64,000 nt of DNA, from the NCBI GenBank assembly GCA_949358305.1, contig OX442314.1, positions 62,255,369 to 62,319,368 of the forward strand, given 5' to 3'. This stretch comes from Strigamia acuminata (Eukaryota > Arthropoda > Chilopoda > Geophilomorpha > Linotaeniidae). Below are positions 38,508-49,765 of the stretch, in pieces; positions within the stretch are counted from its first letter, which is position 1; every line of letters starts with the position of its first letter. A program made the position numbers and the translations under genes. The notes under the pieces were generated by a model. That model had not been told where the DNA came from, did no database searches, and worked only from the letters and a program-made list of their open reading frames with translations.

Positions 38508-40350
38508 ACCTATCTAGCTGTCTCCAACTCAGCCAGTCTACAAGCTAGCGCAAGTCGCAACGGTGTGTCATCCTTCTCAGCTAATTGTCATTTCACAATC
38601 ATCATCACATTTCAAACTCTTTCAGCTAAACTTCCTACTTGTTCATATTCTTCATGTCTTTTTTTAGGCTAATTTGATTCAACTTGACTTGAATCTTTGT
38701 TGGTTTGTCTAATTTGGATAAAAAAAAGAATTAAAAACTTCATCATAAGCTTGGAAAGTAGACTTTTCTGATGCAGTTTTTGCTCTACTTTCCAATTAAT
38801 ACGATAACATTTGGGTTAAAAGTAGTTAAAAGGGAGAAAATAGCCCATTTACGGCGCAATGTCTCATCAAACCGGAGCACCACCTGGCGGATCCCGGGTG
38901 CTTTAATGGATGCCTAAATGTTCGGCCCGATGCGATGCGTTTGTTTCATGATTTCGGCATTAGAAAGAGGTCGAGAAATTCTGCAAGCAGGCTCATTCGA
39001 TTGGAAATTCCATTCCACACAAGCCTGTATGTTTTTCTACTTGATTAGATCGAGGAAAGATTCCGTTTCGGGCGATCGAAGCCGGCGACGGCATGGCAAA
39101 TTTCGTGCTGGCAAATTTAATTTAATTTCAATTCGACCCTAAAAACAAAAAAATTGAAAAATGAACGGTTTAAAATATTTAAAAAATGTTTCCTGTGCAG
39201 AATTTGCCGCACTTTCCAATGGTGCCAATAACTTTTTGATCTGAGCTACAGTTTTTTTTATTTCCGAAAAAAACGATAACTGTCATTTGCCAAAGAAAGA
39301 AAGAAATAAATCAACACAATTTGTGAGAAATTGTGGGAAATTGTTGTTTAATGTTTCAAAAATTTGTCTACCTTAATAATTGAGTGTACACATTGCCCCA
39401 TAGCTGGTCTGGTCTAAATATGACCCATGCTGCATTCCAATATCAAAATTGCAATTATTTTTCAGATAATTAAATAAATTAATAAAAATTCATCACAATT
39501 CACTGAGAAATCCATCAAAAGCCATCAAATGCCATCTAAATCCATCTAAATCCATCTAAATCAATTGAAATTCACCAAGAAATCAGCAAAATTCACGAAA
39601 TTCACGAAATCATCAAAATTCACAAAAATTTCAAGAGATTTCAAGAAATTTCTGACACACACCATCAAAAATTGATGAAAAGCCATCAAAGGACATCGAA
39701 ATCCATCGAAATTCACCAAGAAATCATCAAAATTCACATCAAAATCATCAAAATTCACAAAAAAAATTATCAAAATTCACAAAAAAAATTATCAAAATTC
39801 ACAAAAAATTTATCAAAATTTCAAGAAAATTCTGACACACACCATGTATATAACCTCATGTATAACCATCGAAATTCACCAAGAAATCATCAAAATTCAC
39901 GAGAATTTCAACAAATTTCAAGAAAATTCTGTCACCTACCATCAAAAGTTGATGAAAATCCATCTAAATCCATCTAATCCTATCAAATGCCATCGAAAAT
40001 CACCAAGAAATCATCAAAATTCACAAAAATTTATCAAAAGTTGATGTTAATTTAGACAAACATTTCATCAAAATCAATTTTAGAAATAGCATAGAGCCAG
40101 CCACATTTCAATTCAATTCATACAAACAGAATTAAACAAAACAAAATAGCCGGAGCTGCTCACCCGACCAGCTCAGCTCACGGAATGGCACAGTCCTGCC
40201 AGCTCACTCCACCTTATATAGCCTCATGTATATATATACCCAATACATACTACATGTAGACCAATACCCTAGTGTTATAATATAGCCTTTTTGTACCTCA
40301 TTTCTAATTTTGTATTATTATTATTATTATTATATGATTCTCCCGAAGGA
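38508..40350. other. Complete U2 spacer, 1.84 kb
   Basis: This is the only complete spacer between two U2 genes in the window without a transposon. The part next to 38507 should hold the U2 promoter on the minus strand. From about 39490 to 40080 it is made of degenerate CCATC-AAA repeats, with a partial internal duplication that carries a copy of the ATGTATATAACC block at 39843. A GC-richer block at 40150-40200 and the (TA)n tract near 40230 precede the next U2. No protein gene is seen; short frames such as 39672-39977 come from the repeats. Confidence 0.75.
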
Positions 40351-40498
40351 GTGGGCCGATCCTGGAGTTACTGCTATACCAGGCCAACCCGTGGCAGGGG
40401 TGGAGCAAGCTCCGAGCACCTCACCGCATTCCAAAAATCAGTTTAATATTCTGGGTCCTCAATGAGGACCGTATCAGATATTAAGCTGATAAGAACAG
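40351..40498 (-). pseudogene. U2 snRNA gene, 3' three-quarters, split by Tx1 copy 2
   Basis: Same extent as 720-867, ending at the same U2 nucleotide. The 5' part lies at 52438-52494. Confidence 0.93.
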
Positions 40499-40917
40499 GA
40501 CAGGTCACACGTGGTTGCTCCTGCGTTTTTCCTGTTTTTTCAGAAATTTCGGATAAATTCCTGGGATTTTCTGCGGTGAAACTGTCGGTATATGTACCTT
40601 GTACCATCCCACGTCGTTTTCCGAATCAAAATCGCGTTATTTTTTGAAATTTTCGACTTTTTTACGAATTCCGCAACACGTGGCGACGATCGTCGCATTT
40701 TCGTTTTCGGTTTTTCGTCGTTTCCGGGCCAACGAACGGTCCATTTGTTGTGTTCTTGGCACCAAATTGTGCGCCAAGACTTCGTCTACAAGACTGTGTA
40801 GGTTTTGTGGATACTTACAATCGTTTTCGGGCCGAAATTTTGACTTTTTCGTCCGTTTGCGATCGGCGCGATCTCGTAGAATCGGCAGACGTCGCCCTGA
40901 CGTTTTCCTTCGCCGCG
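40499..40917 (+). promoter_or_regulatory. 5' UTR of Tx1 copy 2
   Basis: It is nearly identical to 868-1286, with one visible change near 40857. Confidence 0.6.
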
Positions 40918-42069
40918 ATGGAGTTGCTAGTCGATTGTTGGATCGAGACCGGTCTTAAACCCCGAATCCTCATGGAAACATTGCAAAAGCGACTGGGAAA
41001 GTTAACAGAAAACGGCGTACCAACGATAAAATTTATCCAACACATACTTGGTGGGAAGTTCCAAGTTCTGCTGACGAACACGGAACTGGTCGACCAGTTG
41101 GCCAGTTCCAAAGGAACCACCGTGGATGGGCTAAAAATCACGTGGGAACCCAAAATTCGTCGGGATAAACGCGTTATTATAAAGGGATTGTCACCACTTG
41201 TGCCACTTTTCGAGGTGGAACGCGAGATGAAAAGATTTGGCAACGTGTCATCCGTTTCATACGAGAAGTTCGAGGACGACGATTTCATTTTGAACGGAAA
41301 TATCATTGTTATGATCAGCGCCGATGATTTACCGAACAAGATCGAGGTTGGGCAGTATTCGGGACACCTAATTTACAAGGGCATGGGCCCGTACTGCCCG
41401 AAATGTGACGCGACAGACCAAAACGCTTCGGTTTGTCCCGAAACAAAATGCTTCAACTGTAACCAATTCGGCCACGTAAGCCGATCCTGCACCGAAAAGT
41501 GCAAAACGTGCGACAAATTGGGGCACACGTCCGCCAACTGTCGTATCCGGGCGGCGAACGCGAAGAAAACGACGAACGCAACGCAAGAAACGAGAAGACG
41601 ACCAAACGATCCAAACAAGCCGCCGAACTGTTACAATTGCGGGAAACGTGGCCACATTAGCAGCGATTGCACCGAGAATTGCAAGATCTGCAAAGAACCG
41701 GGACACGTCTCACGAGACTGTCCAATTTGAAAGGAAAAAATCGCAAAGAAAACCGAGACAACCAGCGCACGCGTCGAGAACGAAAAACAAGACGAAACGG
41801 AACCGATTGAGAAGAAAACTGCCGTGGAACAAATCGTTACTGTCACCACTTCGGCACTCGTTTCGGAACCGAACCAGCAATACGAAATGGACGTTGAGGA
41901 ACAGTTGAAACGGTCGAGAGAGGAGACGGACAGCGACGACGAGGGTTTCACCACGGTGACATACAAGCAAACTGGCGTACAAGATTTATCAAAAACGAGA
42001 CAGAAAAGCCACTCGAAGAAGAAGAGGGGAAACGATTCTGCCACGAAGGGGGAAGAAATTCCCAAGTAA
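40918..42069 (+). pseudogene. ORF1 of Tx1 copy 2 with a premature stop
   Basis: The ATG and stop are equivalent to copy 1, but a CGA-to-TGA change at 41728-41730 cuts the product to 270 residues, right after the fifth zinc knuckle, removing the charged tail. In the first knuckle the His is replaced by Gln (DQNAS instead of DHYAS), so it should not bind zinc normally. The TGA change fits decay at a CpG. Confidence 0.9.
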
Positions 42070-42098
42070 CTTGACAAAAAAAACGTTTTTGTTAAGTT
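42068..42098 (+). promoter_or_regulatory. ORF1-stop hairpin of Tx1 copy 2
   Basis: Same 13-bp stem as at 2437-2467. Confidence 0.6.
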
Positions 42099-42118
42099 TT
42101 CGACACACGCACCGTTAG

Positions 42119-43428
42119 AAAAAACCTCCACAAACAGAAGAATTCGTCTTTAAAGCTGCTACGTACAATGTACGCTCACTTCAAGGATTTACAAGACAAA
42201 CCGAATTGCTAAACTGGATGAGGACGAATCCAGTCGACATAGTGTTTCTGCAGGAAACTCACGTGACCGACAAACTGAAAATGCGATGGATCGAGCAAAA
42301 TACTCCCGGCTTCAAGTGGCACTGGTGCTGCAACGTAGACGGCAGCGGAGGACTTGGAATTGGCTTCAAAAAATCGAAATTCAGCCAGAGCAGTGTGCGC
42401 TACGAATGCCACAACCGAATCATGGTTTGGGACTGTGTTTGTGGCGACACTGCACTTCGATTAATCAACGCGTACGGACCAGTGGACGTTACGAAAGTCG
42501 AGGACTTCTACGACGAGCTCACCGTGTGCACTGACACCAACCGAAACGTGATTATTGGCGGCGACTTAAACACGGACTTCGAATCGACCTCGAGACGACA
42601 CGCAAAGGCAGAAAAGCGACTCGAGAAACTGATGAACGACAAAAACTTGACAGATGCGTGGCTTGCCGGCGGTAGAAAAGGAATGCAGCACTCCTTCAAA
42701 TGGCAGACCACGACCTCGAGACTGGACTACTGGTTGGTAGAGAATAATGGGCGAATCCTGACCAAAAGCTGCTCGATTGGTGGCGACTCGTTCTCGGATC
42801 ACTACCCGGTGTTTTGTGCTTTTGGACTCATGTCTAGAAAGAGGATAAAATCGTTTTGGAAATTAAACACAGACCTGCTTGATGACCAGCATTTTTGCGA
42901 ACGTTTCGAGGAAAAATGGGGCGATTGGATCGACGAGTTGCGATTGGACCCAAGAGGCTGGGAAACGATTAAACGACGAATCAAACGTTTTTGCAAGACC
43001 GCATCGATTGCTGCAAATAGAAAAGCAAAGGAACATAGGGAAAACCTACTTTGGATCCGGAAGTTGTTTAGAGACTCGGGGCAAGACTTTTTTAAAAGCG
43101 ACATCGAGGAAATTTCACGCGAATTGAAAGAGTTGAACGTGACTACGCAGCGAGGAAACGCCATTTTTGCCGTGATCGAGGAGCGCGACTTTCTAGACAG
43201 TGTCGGCGACGATGCAAAGAGAAAGAAAGAGGCGGCAAATTCGAAACGGGATATTAGTAATGTGTTTGTGAATGGCGCAGCGATTTCCGACGAGGTGGCA
43301 ATTCGTACCGCATTCACCAACCACTACAAAGAAAAATTCGGGCGAGTGGACGTAAACGAAGCTACCTGGACGAAATTTCACGGAGAATCGGATTCTGGCG
43401 ACGAATTTTCGAACCTGGATGACGCCTT
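42119..43428 (+). pseudogene. ORF2 of Tx1 copy 2, first part: AP endonuclease
   Basis: The frame opens after TAG 42116-42118, 49 nt past the ORF1 stop. The endonuclease begins at once with ATYNVRSL (catalytic Asn), then LQETH, GDLNTDF, SRLDYW and SDHYPV (near 42800). The first ATG comes after the first catalytic motif, so the start codon is not an ordinary upstream ATG. The frame is cut at 43428 by Copia-2, just before the reverse transcriptase, and continues at 50242. Confidence 0.9.
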
Positions 43429-43899
43429 TGTAGCAGAGGAGTGCGCTCACAGTATAAAATACTGTGTGTGGAAGCGAGTTTAAATGCCGAAACACGGCTA
43501 ATATGAGCGCAATGACGTGCGCGCACCTCCAGCGCTTGAAAATGGTGGAAAATAAAGTCACTGCACTCTAAAGTGCTCATGAGTGACAAACACAATGTAA
43601 AAATAAACTAAATGTTTAATAAAAACGAAAATGCTTACATAATGTGGTCCATTTAGATGGAGAAAATACATGAGTGCTTGCTGGCATGCAAGCGGCCATT
43701 GTGATTGTGAAAAACATACATGCACACCATCTGGTGTTAATAATAAGTAATACAAAAGTAAACAGTATAGAGGCAGCATTATGCCCAATGTTAAATAATG
43801 AAATAAATCCTAATAAATACACTAGGCTGCATAATGCAGTAATACATTAAGAAATGTGCAAAACAAGTACGGAGGACTGTTTGGCATTGATAAACAACA
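43429..43899 (-). repeat. Copia-2 3' LTR
   Basis: It has TGTAGCAG and GATAAACAACA ends as on the other LTR. It contains a perfect 8-bp inverted repeat CACAGTAT-aaa-ATACTGTG at 43448-43466. Confidence 0.93.
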
Positions 43900-43911
43900 A
43901 TTTCCCCCTTC
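43900..43911 (-). other. Copia-2 polypurine tract
   Basis: In element sense GAAGGGGGAAAT directly precedes the 3' LTR. The 196 bp between this and the polyprotein stop (43912-44107) are 3' untranslated. Confidence 0.75.
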
Positions 43912-44107
43912 GATGGCAAATAGCCGCAAAAATAAAGAATAAGTTAAGGGAAAAACTTTAAATGTAACTTTACATAGAATAATAATAATGGAAATAATAA
44001 TTCGGAACATCGAGCCGGGTACTGTTATATGAATCACTACGGAAGCCCGAAAATTCCCACTGGAACTCGATGATCCTCAAAATTCGGGTAAAACTAAATT
44101 AAGAATG

Positions 44108-47100
44108 TCACGATAGGTTGAAATTGAAAATCCGGGAAATCAGGAGACGCAGTTGAGATGAGCCCAACCATTTGGTAAAAATGTCTGCCACGTTCATTGA
44201 TCCGGGGACTTTGCGCAATTGGAATGCACCTGCTGTGTACCATTCCCGAATCCAATGAAATTTCACTCGGATATGTTTCGTTTTACTGTTCTCCACGTCA
44301 TTTGATGTGAATTGGATGGAAGAAAGCGCATCGGAGAACACTAAAGGTGGTGAAGATCTATTCAGCATCGGGACGGAACTGTAGACGTAATCCAGCCAAT
44401 AAAGCTCACGGACGCACTCAACGAGGGCGACAAACTCCGCCTCCATCGTTGAGCACGCCACGCTGGTCTGTTTTCGACAACTCCATCCGATGGGGACGTT
44501 TCCAATATAGGCTATATACCCGCCGAAACTCAAAGAAGTGCTGACTTCGGTGGCCCAGGACGCGTCAGTATATCCCCATAGTTGTCCATTGGAACAATTT
44601 GACAGTTCAATTGCGTAATCCAAAGTATTGCCTACGTAGCGCACAACCTGCATGAGCGCTTTGATGTGAGTGTGGTTGTAGCAATTATTGAACTGTGACA
44701 ACATTATCACTGAGAATAATATATCAGGTCGTGTCCTCGATGCGAGGAAGAGAAGAGAGCCAATTAACGAACGATAAGGAAATTCTGGCAAGTCCTCTTT
44801 CGACCCTTTGACGAGCGTCGTTCCTGGTGTTACTGGGACCTTGATGAGTTTATCGGCGACAATTGCAAATTTCTTGAGAATCTTCTGTATGTATGCACGT
44901 TGGATGATGAAGATTCCCTTGGGAGTACGAATGAACTCTACACCTAAAAGTTTTGTAATTGGTCCTAAATTCACGACATCGAATTTGGTGCTGATGAGCG
45001 CAATTAATTGTGTAAGGACGTTATCCGTCGCGTAAAATAGAACTATATCATCGACGTATATTAGCATCACGGCGGAAGTTCCGTATATGTATACACAGTT
45101 GCATCCTGGTAATCTGCGAAATCCTAAATCGCGCAATGTTTGATCTAATTTCTCAAACCATTGGCGCCCGGACTGGTGGAGACCATAGAGCGACTTTATC
45201 AGGAGCCATACATGATTTGGATTTGAACATGTTGCGCCAGCTGGAATGCGCATATATACTTTGTGCGCAAGATCGCCGTATAGGTACGCGCACTTCACAT
45301 CTAAATGCGCATCCTTCCACCCTTTGAGGACTACTAATAGGCAGAAGAATAGGCGTATGAGAACAAAGTTGACAACAGGGCTAAAGACTTCATCGTAGTC
45401 TACACCTAAAGTTTGGCGAAAGCCCTGTGCCACTAATCTGGCGCGATATCTGGCTGGTTTGCCTAGAGCATCTTCCTTCAGTTTGAAGAGCCACTTGCAC
45501 CCTAATATGGTTGTATCTTCCGGTTTAGGGACCTCTTCATAGACGCCTCTTTCTGCAAAAGTGTCTAACTCTTCATTAATGGCTTCCTGCCATTTGGTTG
45601 CATCCGGAAATCTTACAGCCTCTGCGTAACTTGTGGGATCACGACGACAAAGGTGTACTCTGGGAAGTGGTGGCGGAAGATTCTCTAATTCATATTCCAT
45701 GTTGCCAAAATAAAATAGTTCAGGATCATAAGGAATGTTGTTCATGTGACAGAATTCCTCAACGTCACCTCTAGAACGTAATCGGAGTCCTGCTTCTGGG
45801 AAATAGTAAACATCAACTTTGAGTTTTCCAGGTTCCTGTACTTTGCGCAAATGTTCCTCCCTTTTCCAGTGTCTACACTCAGTATCTCCACCAATGTAAC
45901 GCCATTTATATGCAGTTGCAGCTCCAGTTGGAGGTGGACCATGGTGGGCTGCTTGATGAGCTTGTGGCGCATTTCCACGAGAGCCTCGACGAGCATTTAC
46001 AAAACTCGGAGGTGAACCAGGTGGTGTATGACTTGGTGTATTGCCGGGAGTAATAACTGGACTCGGCACCGGCGTTATTACTGGAGTAATTAGAGGGGCT
46101 CGAATAGGAGATCCCGGAGTTGGAGTGGCTGGCGGAGTTCGGAATTGAGCACCCGCTGGGGTCGAATCGTCAGAGTCATAGTCCGTATCACATTCATCCT
46201 CTGAATCCGGAAATTTGGGCCAATCAGTATATTCCAGTCCGTCGTCAAACCTCACATGCGGTTGTGAAATGCGCAATGGTTGATAAGTTTGCGATGTTTG
46301 ATGCGATTGGTCCTCATCTGGTCCTATCCACGGTTGCTGCGGACCTCGATAATGGTTGGAACGTTTGTAGGATTGCCGTTCGTCAATTTGGACGTGAATG
46401 GATTCGATGACTTTGTTATCTGTTGGATTCCAGACGCGATAACCTCGCGTTGTCGTGGCGTATCCAACCAAATAGCCCTCCCAAGCTCGTGGATCCAATT
46501 TGTCCCTGCCAGGAGCCGTGTGATGTACCCAGCATTTGGAACCTAACTTCCGGAGGTGTCGGAGCGAAAGGGCACGTCGTCGCCACAAAATATAGGGCAC
46601 CTCATTTTTGAGACGAGAATGAGGGCACCGGTTCTTTATATAAGAGAAAGTTACTGCGAATTCCGCCCAAAGTTCATTCGGAAGTCCGGTTTCGTCTAGG
46701 ATGGCACGCGTGTAATCCGCCATGGTGCGGTTTATTCTTTCCGCTGTGCCATTCATAGCGGGACTATGTGGATTGGTCCGTTGGGCTTGAATCCCAGTTT
46801 CCTTTAAATAGCGGTCGAATTCGTTTGATAAGAACTCCCCTCCTCGGTCAGTTCGGATGGCCTTCACTCGTTTGCCTGTCACTCGTTCGATTCGTGTGAC
46901 GTAGTCTTTGAACAATCCAAATACTTGGGATTTTTGAGCCATCGGAAATATCCAGGCATAGCGCGTGGCGTCGTCGATAATCGTTAGCACATAACGCGCG
47001 CCTCCGTAGGAAGTCGTTCTTGATGCTCCCCACACGTCCATGTGTAGGAGATCTAAAGCCTTTGTAGAAATAGGATGTTCATCAGGTTTATGGGAAATGC

Positions 47101-48913
47101 GCGTTGATTTCGCAATTCGACAATGATTACACGAAAGTTCCTTGTTCACTTCTGCCGGTGTCACTCCATAAACTTGGTTATTTCCGGCCAAAAGTTTCAT
47201 TGCATTGGTGTGAAGATGACCCAATCTGCTGTGCCATATCCCAGTCGCATCCTTTTTAACCGTAGGCGCTGCAACTTTCTTTTGATTCGCCGACTTTAGA
47301 TTCGGTTTGGAAGTTGGAGGAATTGCCTTTAATGTGTCGGCAAAGGATGGGACTTGAGGTAATGGATTGGTAGGAACAGGTACAGGAGGTGTCTTGGACT
47401 GGGTTACTTTGATTGGTGCAGGTGGAGGAATTTCATTTGGCAAAGGAGGGAATTCGAGCCGAAAATCAGTAAAAAGTTCAGGATTTTTCGACTTTTTCTT
47501 TGCTCTTGGATACTGGATGAAATCCTCTTCTGTCGTGACTAATGTTCGGGTCGGAGCGATTGACTGCGCAATAGGTACATCCACTGTTGACATCAGTGTT
47601 GAAGGTGGGCACAAGCCGTCGACATAATAAAGGCCGCCCTTTTCTTTGGCCCGAAGCATTGGATGCTTAATGTCGGATTTGTAGACATAGACGTCTCCAT
47701 TCCAAATATGGATGTGATGTTTAGTTTTGTCCATTTTTGACACTGAAATCAAATTCGCCTCGAATTTTGGCGCATACAACACATCTTGGAGATTTACGAC
47801 ACATTCTACGTTGTTGATCATGGAGATAATCTGGACTTTGCCCTTTCCTAGAACTTCGGAATGTCCTTGACCTAATGCTATGTTAAAGGGCACAACTTTA
47901 ACAAAGTCCTGAAACCAAGCCTGGACGTGGCACACATGATCTGTTGCCCCACAATCCACGATCCATTCATGTGATTGCATGAAGTGAATTGTGGGCAACT
48001 GTTGCGGAGCACTTGCGAAAAAGTTTGTTTCTCGTCTTGCGCTGGAATTCCCCCTTGGTCTAGAATCATCTCGGTTTGAGTTCTTATTGCGTTTATGGCT
48101 TGAACTCCTCGGCTTCCTTTGAAGTGAAGCTGCCGGTTGATTCTTGTCATCTCGGCGCGATGGCAAAGGACATTTATTTGCGTAATGGCCAAATTCCTGG
48201 CAATTAAAACACTGCACCGAAGATAACGGTCGAGAGGGACGAGAACGATTTCTCCCACGTTGCTGTTTTTCACCAGCATATGCACGAGAATGTTTTGAAT
48301 TGTCCACGTCGCGTGAATCCATAGCTTTGAGTCGCATATGTTCCGCGAGTAACTGTTCGGACACTTTCTTTGGTGTGAATTCACCGTTGGGCAAGTGATA
48401 TGTTGTGAATGAAATCTGTGAATATTCACGAGGCAATAAGTCCAAGTATTGGTAAGCGTGGTGATCAGGCGAAGTTATCTCTCCGATATCCTTCATTTGG
48501 CGGACATGATAGTCAACGCGTCCTAAGAAGTCGGCCATATCTTCGCCCTGCTCTAGGCGCAAATTCAAAAATTCGCGGCGCATGGCTGCCTGTCGTGCGC
48601 GAGATGATGGCGCATAAATGTTGGCTAAAATGTCCCATGCTTCCTTCGGGGTTTTACAATCATCTAGCGCAGACTTCTTCGCCTCGCTTACAGAACAGTA
48701 TATTAAGCCTAATGCCTTGGCTTTACGACGCTTGTATTTCTTTTTCTCTTTGTCCCCAGCTGTTTTAAGGAAATCTTCCTCCTCTTCTTCCGTTACGTGT
48801 TCCCACAATTCCTCGCTTCGGAGTACCATGCGCATTGAGCGCTGCCAAAGTTCGTAGTTTCCTACGCTAAGGATGGGAAGACGTCCTGGATTTCCGTCTG
48901 CGGACTTTGACAT
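44108..48913 (-). CDS. Copia-2 Gag-Pol polyprotein, 1601 aa, intact
   Basis: Starts at ATG 48913-48911 (MSKSADGNPG). Order: Gag (residues about 10-215), basic linker, zinc knuckle CFNCQEFGHYANKC, protease with WIVDCGATDH near residue 330, pre-integrase zinc domain (HSRLGHLH...CNHC), integrase (HMDVWGAS, RTDRGGEF, NGTAERINR), a long Pro/Thr-rich linker, reverse transcriptase ending in YVDDIVLF, and RNase H (YTDASWATEV...KHIRVKFHWIREWY). The protease triad reads DCG instead of the usual DTG or DSG, which may affect activity. No stops or shifts are seen. The closest relative in the window is Copia-1. Confidence 0.94.
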   Translation of the reverse strand: MSKSADGNPGRLPILSVGNYELWQRSMRMVLRSEELWEHVTEEEEEDFLKTAGDKEKKKYKRRKAKALGLIYCSVSEAKKSALDDCKTPKEAWDILANIYAPSSRARQAAMRREFLNLRLEQGEDMADFLGRVDYHVRQMKDIGEITSPDHHAYQYLDLLPREYSQISFTTYHLPNGEFTPKKVSEQLLAEHMRLKAMDSRDVDNSKHSRAYAGEKQQRGRNRSRPSRPLSSVQCFNCQEFGHYANKCPLPSRRDDKNQPAASLQRKPRSSSHKRNKNSNRDDSRPRGNSSARRETNFFASAPQQLPTIHFMQSHEWIVDCGATDHVCHVQAWFQDFVKVVPFNIALGQGHSEVLGKGKVQIISMINNVECVVNLQDVLYAPKFEANLISVSKMDKTKHHIHIWNGDVYVYKSDIKHPMLRAKEKGGLYYVDGLCPPSTLMSTVDVPIAQSIAPTRTLVTTEEDFIQYPRAKKKSKNPELFTDFRLEFPPLPNEIPPPAPIKVTQSKTPPVPVPTNPLPQVPSFADTLKAIPPTSKPNLKSANQKKVAAPTVKKDATGIWHSRLGHLHTNAMKLLAGNNQVYGVTPAEVNKELSCNHCRIAKSTRISHKPDEHPISTKALDLLHMDVWGASRTTSYGGARYVLTIIDDATRYAWIFPMAQKSQVFGLFKDYVTRIERVTGKRVKAIRTDRGGEFLSNEFDRYLKETGIQAQRTNPHSPAMNGTAERINRTMADYTRAILDETGLPNELWAEFAVTFSYIKNRCPHSRLKNEVPYILWRRRALSLRHLRKLGSKCWVHHTAPGRDKLDPRAWEGYLVGYATTTRGYRVWNPTDNKVIESIHVQIDERQSYKRSNHYRGPQQPWIGPDEDQSHQTSQTYQPLRISQPHVRFDDGLEYTDWPKFPDSEDECDTDYDSDDSTPAGAQFRTPPATPTPGSPIRAPLITPVITPVPSPVITPGNTPSHTPPGSPPSFVNARRGSRGNAPQAHQAAHHGPPPTGAATAYKWRYIGGDTECRHWKREEHLRKVQEPGKLKVDVYYFPEAGLRLRSRGDVEEFCHMNNIPYDPELFYFGNMEYELENLPPPLPRVHLCRRDPTSYAEAVRFPDATKWQEAINEELDTFAERGVYEEVPKPEDTTILGCKWLFKLKEDALGKPARYRARLVAQGFRQTLGVDYDEVFSPVVNFVLIRLFFCLLVVLKGWKDAHLDVKCAYLYGDLAHKVYMRIPAGATCSNPNHVWLLIKSLYGLHQSGRQWFEKLDQTLRDLGFRRLPGCNCVYIYGTSAVMLIYVDDIVLFYATDNVLTQLIALISTKFDVVNLGPITKLLGVEFIRTPKGIFIIQRAYIQKILKKFAIVADKLIKVPVTPGTTLVKGSKEDLPEFPYRSLIGSLLFLASRTRPDILFSVIMLSQFNNCYNHTHIKALMQVVRYVGNTLDYAIELSNCSNGQLWGYTDASWATEVSTSLSFGGYIAYIGNVPIGWSCRKQTSVACSTMEAEFVALVECVRELYWLDYVYSSVPMLNRSSPPLVFSDALSSIQFTSNDVENSKTKHIRVKFHWIREWYTAGAFQLRKVPGSMNVADIFTKWLGSSQLRLLISRIFNFNLS

Positions 48914-49747
48914 GACGTGGAGTTACGAAACAATCCGTAGCAAAACACACTGGATGGAGAATGGTACAATTGGAGCACTTGACGGTCTCGGTGCACAATA
49001 TCGCGTAGCACTACACAAATACGGCGCACTAATCGGAGCACTGTCAAAGCGGATATCAATCGAATTGGGCGACCACTTCTGAAGTGGCCAAATAACCCTA
49101 GTCAGCCAACACACAGGGGTCCGTTCGCCTACCTGGAGGCGCGGGAGTACCTGCTGGCCGCGGTAAGCACTGGCTAGGAATGAGTTTGTGCGGTGGTTCG
49201 ACTGAACCGGAGGGCACAAACTATTCTAAGGGACCCACAAAAACTTAATACTATCTTAAATACTAACAAGCTAATTACGACTACTGAAAAGCAATTTTTA
49301 ATTAGTATGATGAGACGTTGCGCCAATATTCGAGAATCGAAAATGGCGTTGTTGCGCATTTAAATGCGAAAATCGTCGAAAAATCGTCGATACAACGACC
49401 GTACACGGTGTACTAAGTCGGGAATTAGTCTAAATCGTCGTTCACGCTGTGTAAAGCGGGTTTCCAACGTTGATTCTCGTTGGAAAATGGCGAAAATCTA
49501 AAAATAAATTGAAATTCGTCTCGAAAATTGCGAAACCCGCAGAAATCCGGACGAAATTAAATGAAAAATCGTAAAGCTGGTCATGCAGACTACGTGAGAA
49601 CGTCGGCGTGTCGTCTCGAACGTTCTAGAGACGAAAATCGTCGCGGAAATCGGCGCAATCTGCAAATAGAAAATTTATCGCAAATTCGCGAATTTCGCGA
49701 AAATGGCGATAAAAATTAGCGGTTTCGGCGTGCTGCAAGGATAGCAA
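48914..49747 (-). other. Copia-2 leader
   Basis: About 830 bp of untranslated leader between the primer site and the ATG. No coding frame is supported. Confidence 0.6.
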
Positions 49748-49763
49748 CCATCCTCTGCTACCA
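49748..49763 (-). other. Copia-2 primer-binding site (initiator tRNA-Met), in a hairpin
   Basis: In element sense TGGTAGCAGAGGATGG lies two bases after the 5' LTR. The LTR end is complementary to it: CCTCTGCTAC (49752-49761) and GTAGCAGAGG (49767-49776) form a perfect 10-bp inverted repeat with a 5-nt loop. Confidence 0.85.
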
Positions 49764-49765
49764 CT

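Noticed and set aside
39672-40044. Small frames in the U2 spacer (HQEIIKIHEN-type peptides)
   Set aside because: They are degenerate CCATC/ATCAAAATTCA repeats read through.
42165-42185. The possibility that copy 2 is an excision footprint and copy 1 the original state (TA-flanked element leaving CAATG)
   Set aside because: The sequence without insertion encodes the expected endonuclease motif TYNVRSL in frame, which a footprint would be unlikely to create.
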